Positions 1-6,861 of a stretch of DNA of 25,311 bases are shown here, piece by piece. The notes beneath the pieces are model-generated. The model was not told the origin of the DNA. It worked only from the letters and a program-made list of their open reading frames with translations, and searched no databases. Location of the stretch: the NCBI GenBank assembly GCA_964418085.1, contig CAYQKB010000012.1, forward strand, positions 1-25,311. The letters are read 5' to 3'. Every line of letters begins with the position of its first letter. Position 1 is the first letter of the stretch. The position numbers and the translations under genes were made by a program. This DNA comes from JBBTYG01 sp964418085. GTDB taxonomy: Bacteria > Patescibacteriota > Minisyncoccia > UBA6257 > 2-01-FULL-56-20.

Positions 1-98
1 CGCGATCAAAGCGATCTGTAAAATTATTTTGTGATAACGACTATGCATATTGGTAATATTAATGTAATTATAAAAGCGATCGCGGCTTCTAACGGGAT
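1..98. repeat. TIR palindromic element, copy 1 (left end cut by the window edge)
   Basis: This stretch aligns without gaps to 17369-17466; about 75 of 98 positions match by hand count. Both ends are near-identical (CGCGATCA at the left, CGATCGCGGCTTCTAACGGGAT at the right in two pieces) and the AT-rich middle has diverged. In the complete copy the right end is a 14-bp inverted repeat of the left end (ATCCCGTTAGAAGC). The left terminal repeat of this copy lies outside the window. No protein is encoded. It looks like a MITE-like or structured intergenic element. Confidence 0.75.
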
Positions 99-122
99 CC
101 ATTTGTAGAATTATAGTCATTG

Positions 123-143
123 GCAATCTCATGTCAAGATTGC
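123..143. repeat. Small hairpin between the two palindromic elements
   Basis: GCAATC (123-128) pairs with GATTGC (138-143) around a 9-nt loop. It lies between the TIR element and the long palindrome. It has no T-tract and no known role. Confidence 0.35.
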
Positions 144-145
144 TG

Positions 146-300
146 ATTTCCATTTTTCCGAACCCGCTTCGCCTCGAGAAATTAATTCGCTCATAACAAG
201 AAAAGGCCGCCCTGTCGCAGACTCCGGGCGCCCGGCCTTTTCTTTATTCGCTCGGTAATTTCTACTTCGCCTCTCGCTTATGGTTTGGAAAAATGGAAAT
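146..300. repeat. Long palindromic element, copy 1 (155 nt)
   Basis: The outer arms are complementary over 14 bp (ATTTCCATTTTTCC at 146-159 with 287-300). A GC-rich core stem, AGAAAAGGCCG with CGGCCTTTTCT, closes the centre, and the sequence between is imperfectly complementary. The copy at 1869-2024 has the same design in the opposite orientation. Arm differences between the copies are compensatory, so pairing is kept while the sequence changes. The core stem followed by TTTTCTTT could also stop transcription. It lies upstream of the MazG-like gene promoter. Confidence 0.8.
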
Positions 301-327
301 TGCGCCGGTAGGAAAAATTCGTGTCGC

Positions 328-356
328 TGGACATTTTATTTTTTTGGTGATATAAA
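328..356 (+). promoter_or_regulatory. Promoter of the MazG-like gene
   Basis: TGGACA (328-333), a 17-nt spacer and TATAAA (351-356) each match the sigma70 consensus at five of six positions. The start codon at 396 would have a leader of about 33 nt, which carries an AAGGGA Shine-Dalgarno-like site. Confidence 0.65.
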
Positions 357-395
357 ATAAATCCGTATATTAACAACTTAACAAAGGGATCACTT

Positions 396-1088
396 ATGTC
401 ATCTGTTTCATTATCCAATTTTTCCGTCAACGGTTTTCAGAAGCTGAACAAAAAGATTTACGGCAAAGTAAATCGGCGCCACTACTCGAAGCCACAAATG
501 GTTTCGCGTATGCACCGCTATGTTACCCGCGTTCTCAAGGCGGCACGCAGGGGAAACCATACGAACATCCCCTATTGCCTTTCGATGGCGTTTTCGTGGA
601 CATGCGCTCTTGCAAATGAGCTCGACATCAATCTTGAACTCGAAACCTGGAGAAGATTTCCGGGTATCTGTTCGCACTGCATGTGCGGCCCCTGCGCCTG
701 CGGCGAGGCAGATCCTCCCCGATCGCCACAGGCTGTGCGAGATACTTCGCCCCAGAATCTCCGGGACTTTCAGGCTATGTTCGCGCAGATCTATCCAAAA
801 AACATCCTCAAGGACGAAGCGATACATCTCGCGGAAGAACTTGGGGAAGTTGATGAGGCAGTCGAACACTTCATGGGAACTAATGCCGCGGAAATGTTTG
901 GGGACATTGTTCCGGAACTCGCAGACACGTTTGCGCACATCTGCGGCGTCGCCAACTGTGTGGATATCACCTTGGCCTTCGAGATGGAATCTAATTTTCC
1001 TGATGGATGCTGCCATGGATGCAGAAAACCCGAGTGCATCTGCGGTTACGTAATCGCAAAAGCTCCGGGCAGCTTCAGTGCCCAGTGA
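396..1088 (+). CDS. MazG-like NTP pyrophosphohydrolase family protein with duplicated zinc-knuckle module
   Basis: The protein has 230 residues. Residues 141-177 hold the all-alpha NTP pyrophosphatase (MazG superfamily) metal signature: EELGE at 147-151, then ELAD at 174-177, which is EExxE-22-ExxD. Families with this signature hydrolyse (d)NTPs to monophosphates. Residues 172-217 end in FP followed by CxxCxxxxCxCG (C206, C209, C214, C216), probably a Zn site. Residues 58-103 repeat this half, with AN-x-x-DI-x-L, FP and C92, C95, C100, C102, but have lost the acidic metal ligands. The gene thus looks like a tandem duplication with one catalytic and one degenerate unit. ATG at 396 is chosen because AAGGGA precedes it by about 7 nt. 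It is monocistronic, with its own promoter and terminator. The substrate is unknown. Confidence 0.7.
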   Translation: MSSVSLSNFSVNGFQKLNKKIYGKVNRRHYSKPQMVSRMHRYVTRVLKAARRGNHTNIPYCLSMAFSWTCALANELDINLELETWRRFPGICSHCMCGPCACGEADPPRSPQAVRDTSPQNLRDFQAMFAQIYPKNILKDEAIHLAEELGEVDEAVEHFMGTNAAEMFGDIVPELADTFAHICGVANCVDITLAFEMESNFPDGCCHGCRKPECICGYVIAKAPGSFSAQ

Positions 1089-1107
1089 AAATTAATTGAA
1101 CCAAAAT

Positions 1108-1139
1108 GGCCCCGACAAAAATCGGGGCCGTTCTTTTTA
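1108..1139 (+). terminator. Rho-independent terminator of the MazG-like gene
   Basis: GGCCCCGA (1108-1115) pairs perfectly with TCGGGGCC (1122-1129), followed by GTTCTTTTT, 20 nt after the stop codon. Confidence 0.9.
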
Positions 1140-1147
1140 TAAAATTC

Positions 1148-1182
1148 AAACCCCGCCGGCGATTGCTCGCGGGCGGGGGTTT
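1148..1182 (-). terminator. Terminator serving the minus-strand gene at 1194-1742
   Basis: AAACCCCGCC pairs with GGCGGGGGTTT around a short loop just after the stop of the minus-strand gene. The stem is flanked by A/T on both sides, so it may act in both directions. Confidence 0.65.
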
Positions 1183-1193
1183 CTTGAATGCCG

Positions 1194-1742
1194 TTAGGCT
1201 TTTATGAGTTCTCGTCTTAAATAACACCAATAAACTTGACTCCGGAATCCGCAGGTGTCAGACAGGCGAAGGAAATTGATTATCTCTAAGAGCAGTTTTC
1301 CACCTGCTTGAAACATTGACGACTCCATCTCGATGAGTTTATTTTTTTCGAGTTTGAGCGTTTGCACGATGCTTGAATAAACCCTCGCTTTAGATAGAGA
1401 CTCCGTAGCTGAGGCGAGGGCTGCCTCCGCAGCTCGAAGTTTTGGTTTCCTTTCTTTAAATTGGTCAATCAATACATTCCTTCTTACCCGCAAATTTTGG
1501 GGCAGGTATTCAGTTGGCACCACATAGTGCGTTGTGCCATCGGGCGCATAGAGTAAAGGGACTGGGCATTGTTGATAGATCCTTTTGTTGTCGCAAAGTT
1601 CCCTTGGGCATGCCATGCTAGGCCAAATATCCACAAAGAAAAAATTCCCCCTGTCTTCGAGAAATGTTCGGATCCAGTTATTTGGATATTCTCTTTCCAA
1701 AAACCTTTGCAAAGCTTGGATATTTTCTTGATGAGTCGGCAT
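1194..1742 (-). CDS. Hypothetical protein with a helical middle
   Basis: I do not recognise this family. The start is set at 1742 because GGAGG lies 5 nt upstream of that ATG; an in-frame ATG 20 codons earlier has no such site. The 182-residue product has an aromatic N-terminal half with a Cys pair (ACPRELC), a charged Ala/Glu/Lys-rich stretch at about residues 95-140 that may form a coiled coil, and a C-terminal end rich in aromatic residues and Arg. There is no signal peptide or membrane segment. It is convergent with the MazG-like gene and stands alone. The strong Shine-Dalgarno contrasts with many neighbours. Confidence 0.6.
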   Translation of the reverse strand: MPTHQENIQALQRFLEREYPNNWIRTFLEDRGNFFFVDIWPSMACPRELCDNKRIYQQCPVPLLYAPDGTTHYVVPTEYLPQNLRVRRNVLIDQFKERKPKLRAAEAALASATESLSKARVYSSIVQTLKLEKNKLIEMESSMFQAGGKLLLEIINFLRLSDTCGFRSQVYWCYLRRELIKA

Positions 1743-1868
1743 AGAGCCTCCTATTTCTTCTCGGAAAAAGCGTTCCGAAGTTCGCAGCTCCTGAATTGTC
1801 AAAAAGCTGTACTATTAATTACATAAAATACAATTTTATGCAATCTTTTTCTGAACCCGCCCGGCGAA

Positions 1869-2024
1869 ATGTCCATTTTCCTGAACCATAAGCGAAGGTG
1901 AAGTTGAAATCTATGAGCGAGTAGAGAAAATGCCGGGTGCCCGGGAGCTTCGACCAGGGCGGCGTTTTCTCGTTAGGAGCGATTTAGATTTCTCGAGCCG
2001 GAGCGGGTTCAGGAAAATGGACAT
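1869..2024. repeat. Long palindromic element, copy 2 (156 nt)
   Basis: The outer arms are perfectly complementary over 19 bp (1869-1887 with 2006-2024). An inner stem GAGAAAA..GCCG / CGGCG-TTTTCTC flanks a GC-rich loop. Read on the minus strand it aligns along its whole length with 146-300, including GAACCCGCT, CTCGAGAAAT and CGCTTATGGTT. Relative to copy 1 at least three arm base pairs change on both sides (T-A to G-C, T-A to C-G, C-G to T-A). It occupies most of the 306-nt gap between the minus gene ending its 5' side at 1742 and corA; apart from the corA -10 nothing else is seen there. Confidence 0.8.
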
Positions 2025-2033
2025 GAGCAGCTT

Positions 2034-2042
2034 TGCTATACT
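2034..2042 (+). promoter_or_regulatory. Extended -10 of the corA-like gene
   Basis: TGCTATACT is an extended -10 (TGn plus TATACT) with no clear -35. It ends 6 nt before the ATG at 2049, so a leaderless transcript is plausible. Confidence 0.5.
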
Positions 2043-2048
2043 TATCCT

Positions 2049-2936
2049 ATGGAGACAACCGTGAGCTTGAAAAAAGCGGCATACTGGGTGGACATCGTGA
2101 ATCCGCAAAAAAAACATTTGGACTGGCTGAAACGCGAGTTCAATATTCATCCGGTTATTTTGGAGGAGTTGCGGCAGCCGTCGGCGCGACCAAAGACAGA
2201 AGTCTATGACGATTATATTTATTTCATTTATTATTTTCCTGATTACGATAAGGAAGAAGAAACTTCAAAGCGGGTTGAGATTGATTTTTTAATCACCCAT
2301 AACCACGTCATCACTGTTCACTATGAAAAAATAGAAGCACTCGAGGGTTTTGAAATTGAGAAGGGCGAGTATCCTCTGCAACTTCTCTATCGGATTATTC
2401 AGGCGCTTTTGCAATTTCAGGAACGGCAATTGCAACACATTCGGCAAAAAGTTGAACAGATCGGGAGGGAAATTTTTAAAGACAAAGAGAAAGAAGTATT
2501 GCGACGCATTTCGCGCCTCAAGCGGGATATTTCGGAATACAGAATTATTGTCCGTCACCAGGGGCCGATTTTGGAATCACTCGCCCATCGAGCACTCCCG
2601 CTTATCGGTACGAGTGATGATGTCCCCTACTTGAACGATCTTGTCGGCGATCAGCTCAAGATTGTGAACCAACTAGACGACTATCGTGAAACAATTTCAG
2701 ACTTCGAAGACACAAATAATCAACTGATGAATTTGAAAATTAATGACATTATGAAAACATTTACCATTTTGTCGTTTCTCACTTTTCCGTTCGTTCTTCT
2801 CGCGGCGCTTTTTGGAATGAATGTGAAGGGCGTTCCCCTCACGGGCGTTGAGGGAGGATTTTGGATTGTGTTCGGCACAATGGCGGTGACGATGGTCGCG
2901 CTTATTGCCTTTTTCAAACGGAAGGGGTGGTTTTAG
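2049..2936 (+). CDS. corA: CorA-family divalent metal ion transporter
   Basis: The 295-residue protein has the CorA layout: a soluble N-terminal part, a long helical stretch (about residues 110-230), TM1 ending in the signature GMN (G256-N258, followed by VKGVPLTG), and TM2 (about 270-290) with a basic tail KRKGWF. CorA proteins are homopentameric channels for Mg2+ (also Co2+ or Ni2+) in the inner membrane; the GMN loop is the selectivity filter. Length is near the family norm. The start is uncertain: ATG 2049 fits a leaderless mRNA from the -10 at 2037-2042, whereas the in-frame GTG 2061 has GGAG 6 nt upstream. It is monocistronic. The exact ion cannot be told from the sequence. Confidence 0.9.
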   Translation: METTVSLKKAAYWVDIVNPQKKHLDWLKREFNIHPVILEELRQPSARPKTEVYDDYIYFIYYFPDYDKEEETSKRVEIDFLITHNHVITVHYEKIEALEGFEIEKGEYPLQLLYRIIQALLQFQERQLQHIRQKVEQIGREIFKDKEKEVLRRISRLKRDISEYRIIVRHQGPILESLAHRALPLIGTSDDVPYLNDLVGDQLKIVNQLDDYRETISDFEDTNNQLMNLKINDIMKTFTILSFLTFPFVLLAALFGMNVKGVPLTGVEGGFWIVFGTMAVTMVALIAFFKRKGWF

Positions 2937-2939
2937 GAG

Positions 2940-3046
2940 GAATGGAAAATGAAAAGTGCAAAATGAAAAGTGACAGTTGAAAGTTAAAACTAACTTTGTA
3001 TTTTACACTGTCATTTTCCATTTTGAGATTTACACTTTACACTTAA
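2940..3046. repeat. AT-rich fold-back spacer before cysS
   Basis: The left part (CAAAATGAAAAGTGACAGTT and flanks) is imperfectly complementary to the right part (TGTCATTTTCCATTTTGA and flanks), giving a long weak hairpin. Its right end, TTTCCATTTTGA then TTTACACTTTACACTTAA, recurs in the same orientation directly before the PGI/PMI gene (13965-13998). It contains the cysS promoter. Confidence 0.65.
3015..3043 (+). promoter_or_regulatory. cysS promoter inside the repeated leader
   Basis: TTTCCA (3015-3020), a 17-nt spacer and TACACT (3038-3043). The -10 ends 6 nt before the cysS ATG. The same hexamers and spacing occur before the PGI/PMI gene and before ychF. Confidence 0.55.
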
Positions 3047-3049
3047 ACA

Positions 3050-4444
3050 ATGTCTTCATTGCGACTCTACAACACGCTTACACGCGAGAAAGAAGTTCTT
3101 GATCTCGAAAGAACCGTTAATTTGTATACCTGTGGGCCGACGGTGTACGACCACGCCCATATCGGCAACTTGCGGAGCTATATTTTTGCGGACGTTTTGC
3201 GCCGCACGCTTATACTTAATGGACACAAGGTGAAATGGGTTATGAATATCACCGATGTGGATGATAAGACGATTAAGAGAACCATTGATGAATTTGGGCC
3301 GAAAGCAACGCCAAAACAATTGCGCGAGTATACGGAAAGGTACACGAAGGCGTTTATGGAGGATTTGAAAAAGCTTAATATTCCAATTGATGAACCGGAT
3401 ATAACATTCATAAAAGTTTCGGATAAAATCGAGGAGATAAAAAAATTTATGAAAGAGTTGATGGACCGCGGGTTTGCGTATAAGACGGAAGACGGAGTTT
3501 ATTTTAGTATCAAGAAATATCAGGAGAAATTTGGAGATTACGGCGCGCTGGTTGGGGAAAATTTTCTAAAAGGCAAAAAAACCGGAACGCGCGTGAAGAT
3601 AGATGAATACGAAAAAGAAAATATTAGCGACTTCGCCTTATGGAAAGGACACACAGCATCCGACGGAGAAATCTTTTGGCCCGACGCGGAGTTGGGCAAT
3701 GGCCGGCCGGGATGGCATATTGAATGTTCTGTTATTAATCATGAGGCATTTGGCGGCAAGACTACGGATATTCACACGGGCGGAGTGGACCTGATATTCC
3801 CCCATCACACGAACGAAATTGCGCAGTCGCAAGCACTTTTGGGAAAAAATAAGTTTGTAAAATATTGGGCTCATAATGAACATCTTTTGATAAACGGCGA
3901 GAAGATGGCGAAGTCGAAAAAAAATATTTTTACACTAGAAAAAGAAGTTTCCGATACTGGATCTGTATTCCGCTATCTCACGCTTCAAGTTCACTACCAA
4001 GCAAAAATGAATTTTACGACGGAATCATTGCGAGGAGCTTATTCAGTCATAAATAATCTTCGGAGAGCAATTTTTCCATATAACGATAATGTTTCAATTA
4101 TTGAGGAGTACGATAAGGAATTTAGAGAGGCTCTAAATGACAATTTAAATACAGCTAAGGCAATCGCGGTTATAAATAATTTAATAAACGAGAGAAAAAT
4201 TCCACCACCAACTCGAGCTAAGAACGTGTTTAGATTCTTAGACCTATTAGGCTTGCTGATAGAACCTCCCAAGACTGAAATGCCTGCCAATGTTCAGAAA
4301 TTGATAAATGAACGAGAGAAATACAGAGCCAGTAAACAGTTTATCCAGTCCGACCGCTTGAGAAAAGAAATTAATGATTTAGGATATGAACTGGAAGATA
4401 CGAAAGAAGGACCGAAAGTATGGCCACTAAAAAATCCCAACTAA
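3050..4444 (+). CDS. cysS: Cysteine--tRNA ligase
   Basis: CysRS charges tRNA-Cys with cysteine using ATP in the cytoplasm. The 464-residue protein matches the family's usual length. Visible signatures are the class I HIGH-type motif HIGN (37-40), the KMSKS-type motif KMAKS (285-289), and the zinc ligands C28 (YTCGP), C226 (WHIECS), H252 and E256 (PHHTNE), which give cysteine selectivity. The C-terminal third is the helical anticodon-binding part. The start ATG lies 6 nt after a putative -10 and has no Shine-Dalgarno. The 3' end overlaps dnaB by 25 nt, so the two are probably cotranscribed and translationally coupled. Function is secure. Confidence 0.97.
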   Translation: MSSLRLYNTLTREKEVLDLERTVNLYTCGPTVYDHAHIGNLRSYIFADVLRRTLILNGHKVKWVMNITDVDDKTIKRTIDEFGPKATPKQLREYTERYTKAFMEDLKKLNIPIDEPDITFIKVSDKIEEIKKFMKELMDRGFAYKTEDGVYFSIKKYQEKFGDYGALVGENFLKGKKTGTRVKIDEYEKENISDFALWKGHTASDGEIFWPDAELGNGRPGWHIECSVINHEAFGGKTTDIHTGGVDLIFPHHTNEIAQSQALLGKNKFVKYWAHNEHLLINGEKMAKSKKNIFTLEKEVSDTGSVFRYLTLQVHYQAKMNFTTESLRGAYSVINNLRRAIFPYNDNVSIIEEYDKEFREALNDNLNTAKAIAVINNLINERKIPPPTRAKNVFRFLDLLGLLIEPPKTEMPANVQKLINEREKYRASKQFIQSDRLRKEINDLGYELEDTKEGPKVWPLKNPN

Positions 4445-5784
4445 GAATCCCGCCCCAAAATCTGGACGCCGAGCAGGCAGTGCTTGGCAGTCTCCTTATC
4501 GACAAAAACGCTATCTTTAAAGTTGCGGATATTTTGGCGCCCAGAGATTTTTATTCTCCTGGTCATGAAAAAATTTATGAGGCAATTTTATATCTCTACG
4601 AAAAGCGGCAGCCGATAGATATCCTAACCCTCACCAATTATCTTAAAGAGCATGAGCTCTTAAAAGACATCGGCGGATCGGGATACCTCGCAGAAATTAC
4701 AAACCAGGTGACCACTGCGTCGCATGTTTCGCACTATACGGATATCGTCAAAGAAAAAAAGATTAAGCGCGATCTCATAAAGGCATCTGCGGAAATCACC
4801 GAACAGGTTTTCGATCAGACGGGAGAAATCGAAGATCTACTCGACAACGTTGAACAGAAAATACTTTCGATCTCACAGAAGTCCCTGCCGCAGAACTTCA
4901 TGCATGTTAAAGAGGAATTGAAAAACGCGTATGATCGCATTGAGAAGCTTCATCAAGGCGGCGGCCGCATCCGCGGCGTCCCGACCGGCTTCCCTGAACT
5001 AGATAATATTCTTTCCGGTTTTCAGAAGTCCGATCTCGTGATTCTGGGCGCCCGGCCGTCACTCGGAAAAACCTCTCTCGCGCTCGACATCGCCAGACAC
5101 GCGGCCATTGAAGGCAAGGTGCCGGTCGGCGTTTTTTCACTCGAAATGTCCCGCGAGCAGGTTACCGACCGCATCATCGCTGCGGAGTCGCGCGTGCCGC
5201 TCTGGAAAATTCTTACGGGGCGCATCAGCGACGACGTTGAATTCCAGATGATCCAGGGCGCACTCGACCGGCTTTCCGGCGTCCCGATTTTTATAGACGA
5301 CTCCCCGACGCTGAACATCATGCAAATGCGCTCTATGGCGCGGCGGCTTCAGATCGAACACGGCCTTGGACTGCTTGTCGTTGATTACCTTCAGCTCATT
5401 CGTCCGCGAACGAATTCTGACAATATGGTTGCGCAGGTTACGGAAATATCCCGAGGACTCAAAGCACTTGCCCGCGAGCTTAAAGTCCCCGTCCTTGCGC
5501 TCTCACAGCTCTCACGCGCCGTTGACCAGCGCGACAACAAAGTCCCCCGACTTTCCGACTTGCGTGAATCAGGCTCGATAGAACAGGATGCGGACGTGGT
5601 GCTCTTCATATACCGAAAAGACCGAGACTTCCTCGAAACCCCGCCGGAGGAACAAAATCTTGCACAGATAAATATTGCGAAACACAGAAACGGCCCACTG
5701 GGAAGTGTAAATTTGCGGTTCGATCCCGAACGGGTTTCGTTTGTAAGTCTTGAGAAAAGATTTGAAGGCGGATCAGAATCCTAA
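4420..5784 (+). CDS. dnaB: Replicative DNA helicase DnaB
   Basis: DnaB is the hexameric 5'-3' helicase that unwinds the replication fork and recruits primase. The 454-residue protein has the N-terminal helical domain (about 10-110: PPQNLDAEQAVLGSLL) and a RecA-like C-terminal domain with Walker A GARPSLGKTS (210-219), Walker B LLVVDYLQLI, and the DnaB motif LSQLSRAVDQR with RLSDLRESGSIEQDAD. No intein is present although DnaB is a common intein host. AAGGA lies 7 nt before the ATG, inside the end of cysS. The GC content rises in the second half relative to cysS. Confidence 0.97.
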   Translation: MATKKSQLRIPPQNLDAEQAVLGSLLIDKNAIFKVADILAPRDFYSPGHEKIYEAILYLYEKRQPIDILTLTNYLKEHELLKDIGGSGYLAEITNQVTTASHVSHYTDIVKEKKIKRDLIKASAEITEQVFDQTGEIEDLLDNVEQKILSISQKSLPQNFMHVKEELKNAYDRIEKLHQGGGRIRGVPTGFPELDNILSGFQKSDLVILGARPSLGKTSLALDIARHAAIEGKVPVGVFSLEMSREQVTDRIIAAESRVPLWKILTGRISDDVEFQMIQGALDRLSGVPIFIDDSPTLNIMQMRSMARRLQIEHGLGLLVVDYLQLIRPRTNSDNMVAQVTEISRGLKALARELKVPVLALSQLSRAVDQRDNKVPRLSDLRESGSIEQDADVVLFIYRKDRDFLETPPEEQNLAQINIAKHRNGPLGSVNLRFDPERVSFVSLEKRFEGGSES

Positions 5785-5918
5785 ATTTTCAATTATCAAT
5801 TATGCAATTTTCAATAAATTCTCAATGAATAATTTTCGGAACACTAAGAATTGTTTATTGAAACATTTCTTCCGTTTGGAAAATTCAATGAAAATTGAAA
5901 ATTAGAAATTGAAAATTA
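5784..5918. repeat. AT-rich fold-back element between dnaB and recR
   Basis: The outer arms (about 5784-5823 and 5879-5918) are near-complementary runs built from AATTTTCAATT-like words. An inner CGGAA (5838-5842) / TTCCG (5870-5874) pair closes the centre. The element fills the gap between the two genes and ends 8 nt before the recR start. Its style matches the spacer before cysS, but the sequence differs. Confidence 0.6.
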
Positions 5919-5926
5919 TTTATCCT

Positions 5927-6574
5927 ATGAAGCTTCCCGATGCAATCAAAAATCTATCTGACCAACTAAGCGAGTTGCCATCCATCGGCCCACGACAGGC
6001 AATTCGTCTCGCATTTTATTTGGTGAGCCGCGGAGTAAACGAAATACACACTCTTGCTTCTGCCGTTCAAAGCCTTGAGGGCGTGAAAATATGCAGCCAG
6101 TGTTTCTTTGTGCACCAAAATTCCGGACCACTTTGCGATACCTGTAAAAATCCCGCACGAAGACGGGATATCATTATGATCGTCGAAAAGGAAACGGATG
6201 TGATCTCGGTTGAAAACACCGGAAAATTCGTCGGACGATATTTTATTTTGGGACCGATACCAAAGACGGGAGTCTTCGAGGATTGGCAAAAATTACGAAT
6301 CCAGAGTCTGAAAGGAATTATTGGGAAAGAAACCGCCCATTCGACGGATTCGACTGGCTCACCGCAAGCAAGCTCAGGGCAGGGGCGGGTCGAAGAAATA
6401 ATCTTGGGCTTCAATCCGACCTCACTCGGAGATTTTCACGCTTCTCTTCTTTCAAAAGAGCTGGGGCCGCTTGCCAAAAAAATAAGCCGGCTTGGCAGGG
6501 GCTTGCCCACGGGCGGCGAGATTGAGTTTGCAGACGACGAAACACTCGGAGGGGCGCTGGAGCATAGGAATTAG
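5927..6574 (+). CDS. recR: Recombination mediator RecR with an in-frame repeat insertion
   Basis: RecR works with RecO/RecF to load RecA on SSB-coated gaps. The 215-residue product shows the N-terminal HhH (LSELPSIGPRQAIRLAF), a four-Cys zinc finger (C56, C59, C70, C73), the Toprim core (IIMIVEKETDVISVENTGKF, then EEIILGFNPTSLGD) and the C-terminal Walker-B-like GLPTGGEIEFADD. Between the Toprim beta strands, residues about 136-154 are an extra Ser/Gly/Thr/Gln-rich segment that is absent from typical ~200-residue RecR and is encoded by a short palindromic repeat (6332-6388). The start is ATG 5927; an in-frame TTG 18 nt upstream lies in the AT-rich fold-back. No Shine-Dalgarno is visible. Confidence 0.93.
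   Translation: MKLPDAIKNLSDQLSELPSIGPRQAIRLAFYLVSRGVNEIHTLASAVQSLEGVKICSQCFFVHQNSGPLCDTCKNPARRRDIIMIVEKETDVISVENTGKFVGRYFILGPIPKTGVFEDWQKLRIQSLKGIIGKETAHSTDSTGSPQASSGQGRVEEIILGFNPTSLGDFHASLLSKELGPLAKKISRLGRGLPTGGEIEFADDETLGGALEHRN
6332..6395. repeat. Short palindromic repeat inserted in recR
   Basis: TTCGACTGGCTCACCGC, then AAGCAAGCTCAGGGCAGGGG, then CGGGTCGAAG: the ends TTCGAC and GTCGAA are inverted. It encodes residues missing from other RecR proteins and keeps the frame. Confidence 0.6.
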
Positions 6575-6611
6575 AAAATAGATAATAGAAAATATAAATT
6601 GAGGAATAAAA

Positions 6612-6647
6612 CAAATAAAAAGGGTGGATAACTCGCGTTACCCACCC
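6612..6647 (-). terminator. Terminator of the minus-strand small RNA
   Basis: An 11-bp stem (6622-6647) with one G-T pair and a GCGA loop, followed on the minus strand by TTTTTATTTG. Confidence 0.75.
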
Positions 6648-6763
6648 GTTCTTTCGGCGGAAAACTCACACCGCCGTTCAACCAGCCCCTCAGGGCTTTT
6701 CGCCAACCTCGACCAGCACGGAATCCGGCCTTCGGAGGAAGATGGAAAAATCAAAAAGGACTA
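6612..6763 (-). ncRNA. Probable structured small RNA of unknown family (~150 nt)
   Basis: On the minus strand a near-consensus promoter (6770-6798) is followed by about 150 nt without a convincing ORF and then a strong terminator. Stable hairpins in order: TCCG/CGGA, AGCCC-TGAG-GGGCT, CGGCGG/CCGCCG, and the final GGGTGGGTAAC-GCGA-GTTATCCACCC with a GNRA tetraloop, which favours the minus strand as the RNA strand. It lies between convergent recR and ychF. I could not match it to SRP RNA, tmRNA, RNase P RNA or 6S RNA by their conserved motifs. Confidence 0.5.
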
Positions 6764-6793
6764 AGAGTTAGTCTATTTGAGATTTTTTTATTT
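6749..6793 (+). terminator. Terminator downstream of recR on the plus strand
   Basis: GACTAA-GAG-TTAGTC with flanking ATCAAA/TTTGA-AT pairing is followed by TTTTTTTATTT. It overlaps the minus-strand promoter of the small RNA. Confidence 0.5.
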
Positions 6794-6798
6794 GTCAA
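6770..6798 (-). promoter_or_regulatory. Promoter of the minus-strand small RNA
   Basis: On the minus strand: a perfect -35 TTGACA (6793-6798), a 17-nt spacer and TAGACT (6770-6775). It lies 63 nt downstream of the ychF stop, so it does not serve ychF. Confidence 0.65.
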
Positions 6799-6861
6799 GA
6801 GCAACCCTGTGAATATTGATTATCCCTTTTATTTCCAATGCTTTTACCGGTTCACAACTCC

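Noticed and set aside
76..83. GCGATCGC octamer as a cyanobacterial HIP1 site
   Set aside because: It is a single occurrence that is part of the TIR element; nothing else suggests cyanobacteria.
1..300. Palindromic repeats as a possible CRISPR array
   Set aside because: There are only two different single elements, no regular spacers and no cas genes.
396..1088. Alternative genetic code (UGA as Gly)
   Set aside because: This gene ends in TGA directly before a terminator, and the FAD-linked oxidase also ends in TGA; read-through would run into the terminator.
6612..6763. SRP RNA, tmRNA, RNase P RNA or 6S RNA as identity of the small RNA
   Set aside because: The conserved motifs of these RNAs (for example the SRP domain IV loops or the tmRNA tRNA-like end) were not found, and the length is wrong for RNase P and tmRNA.
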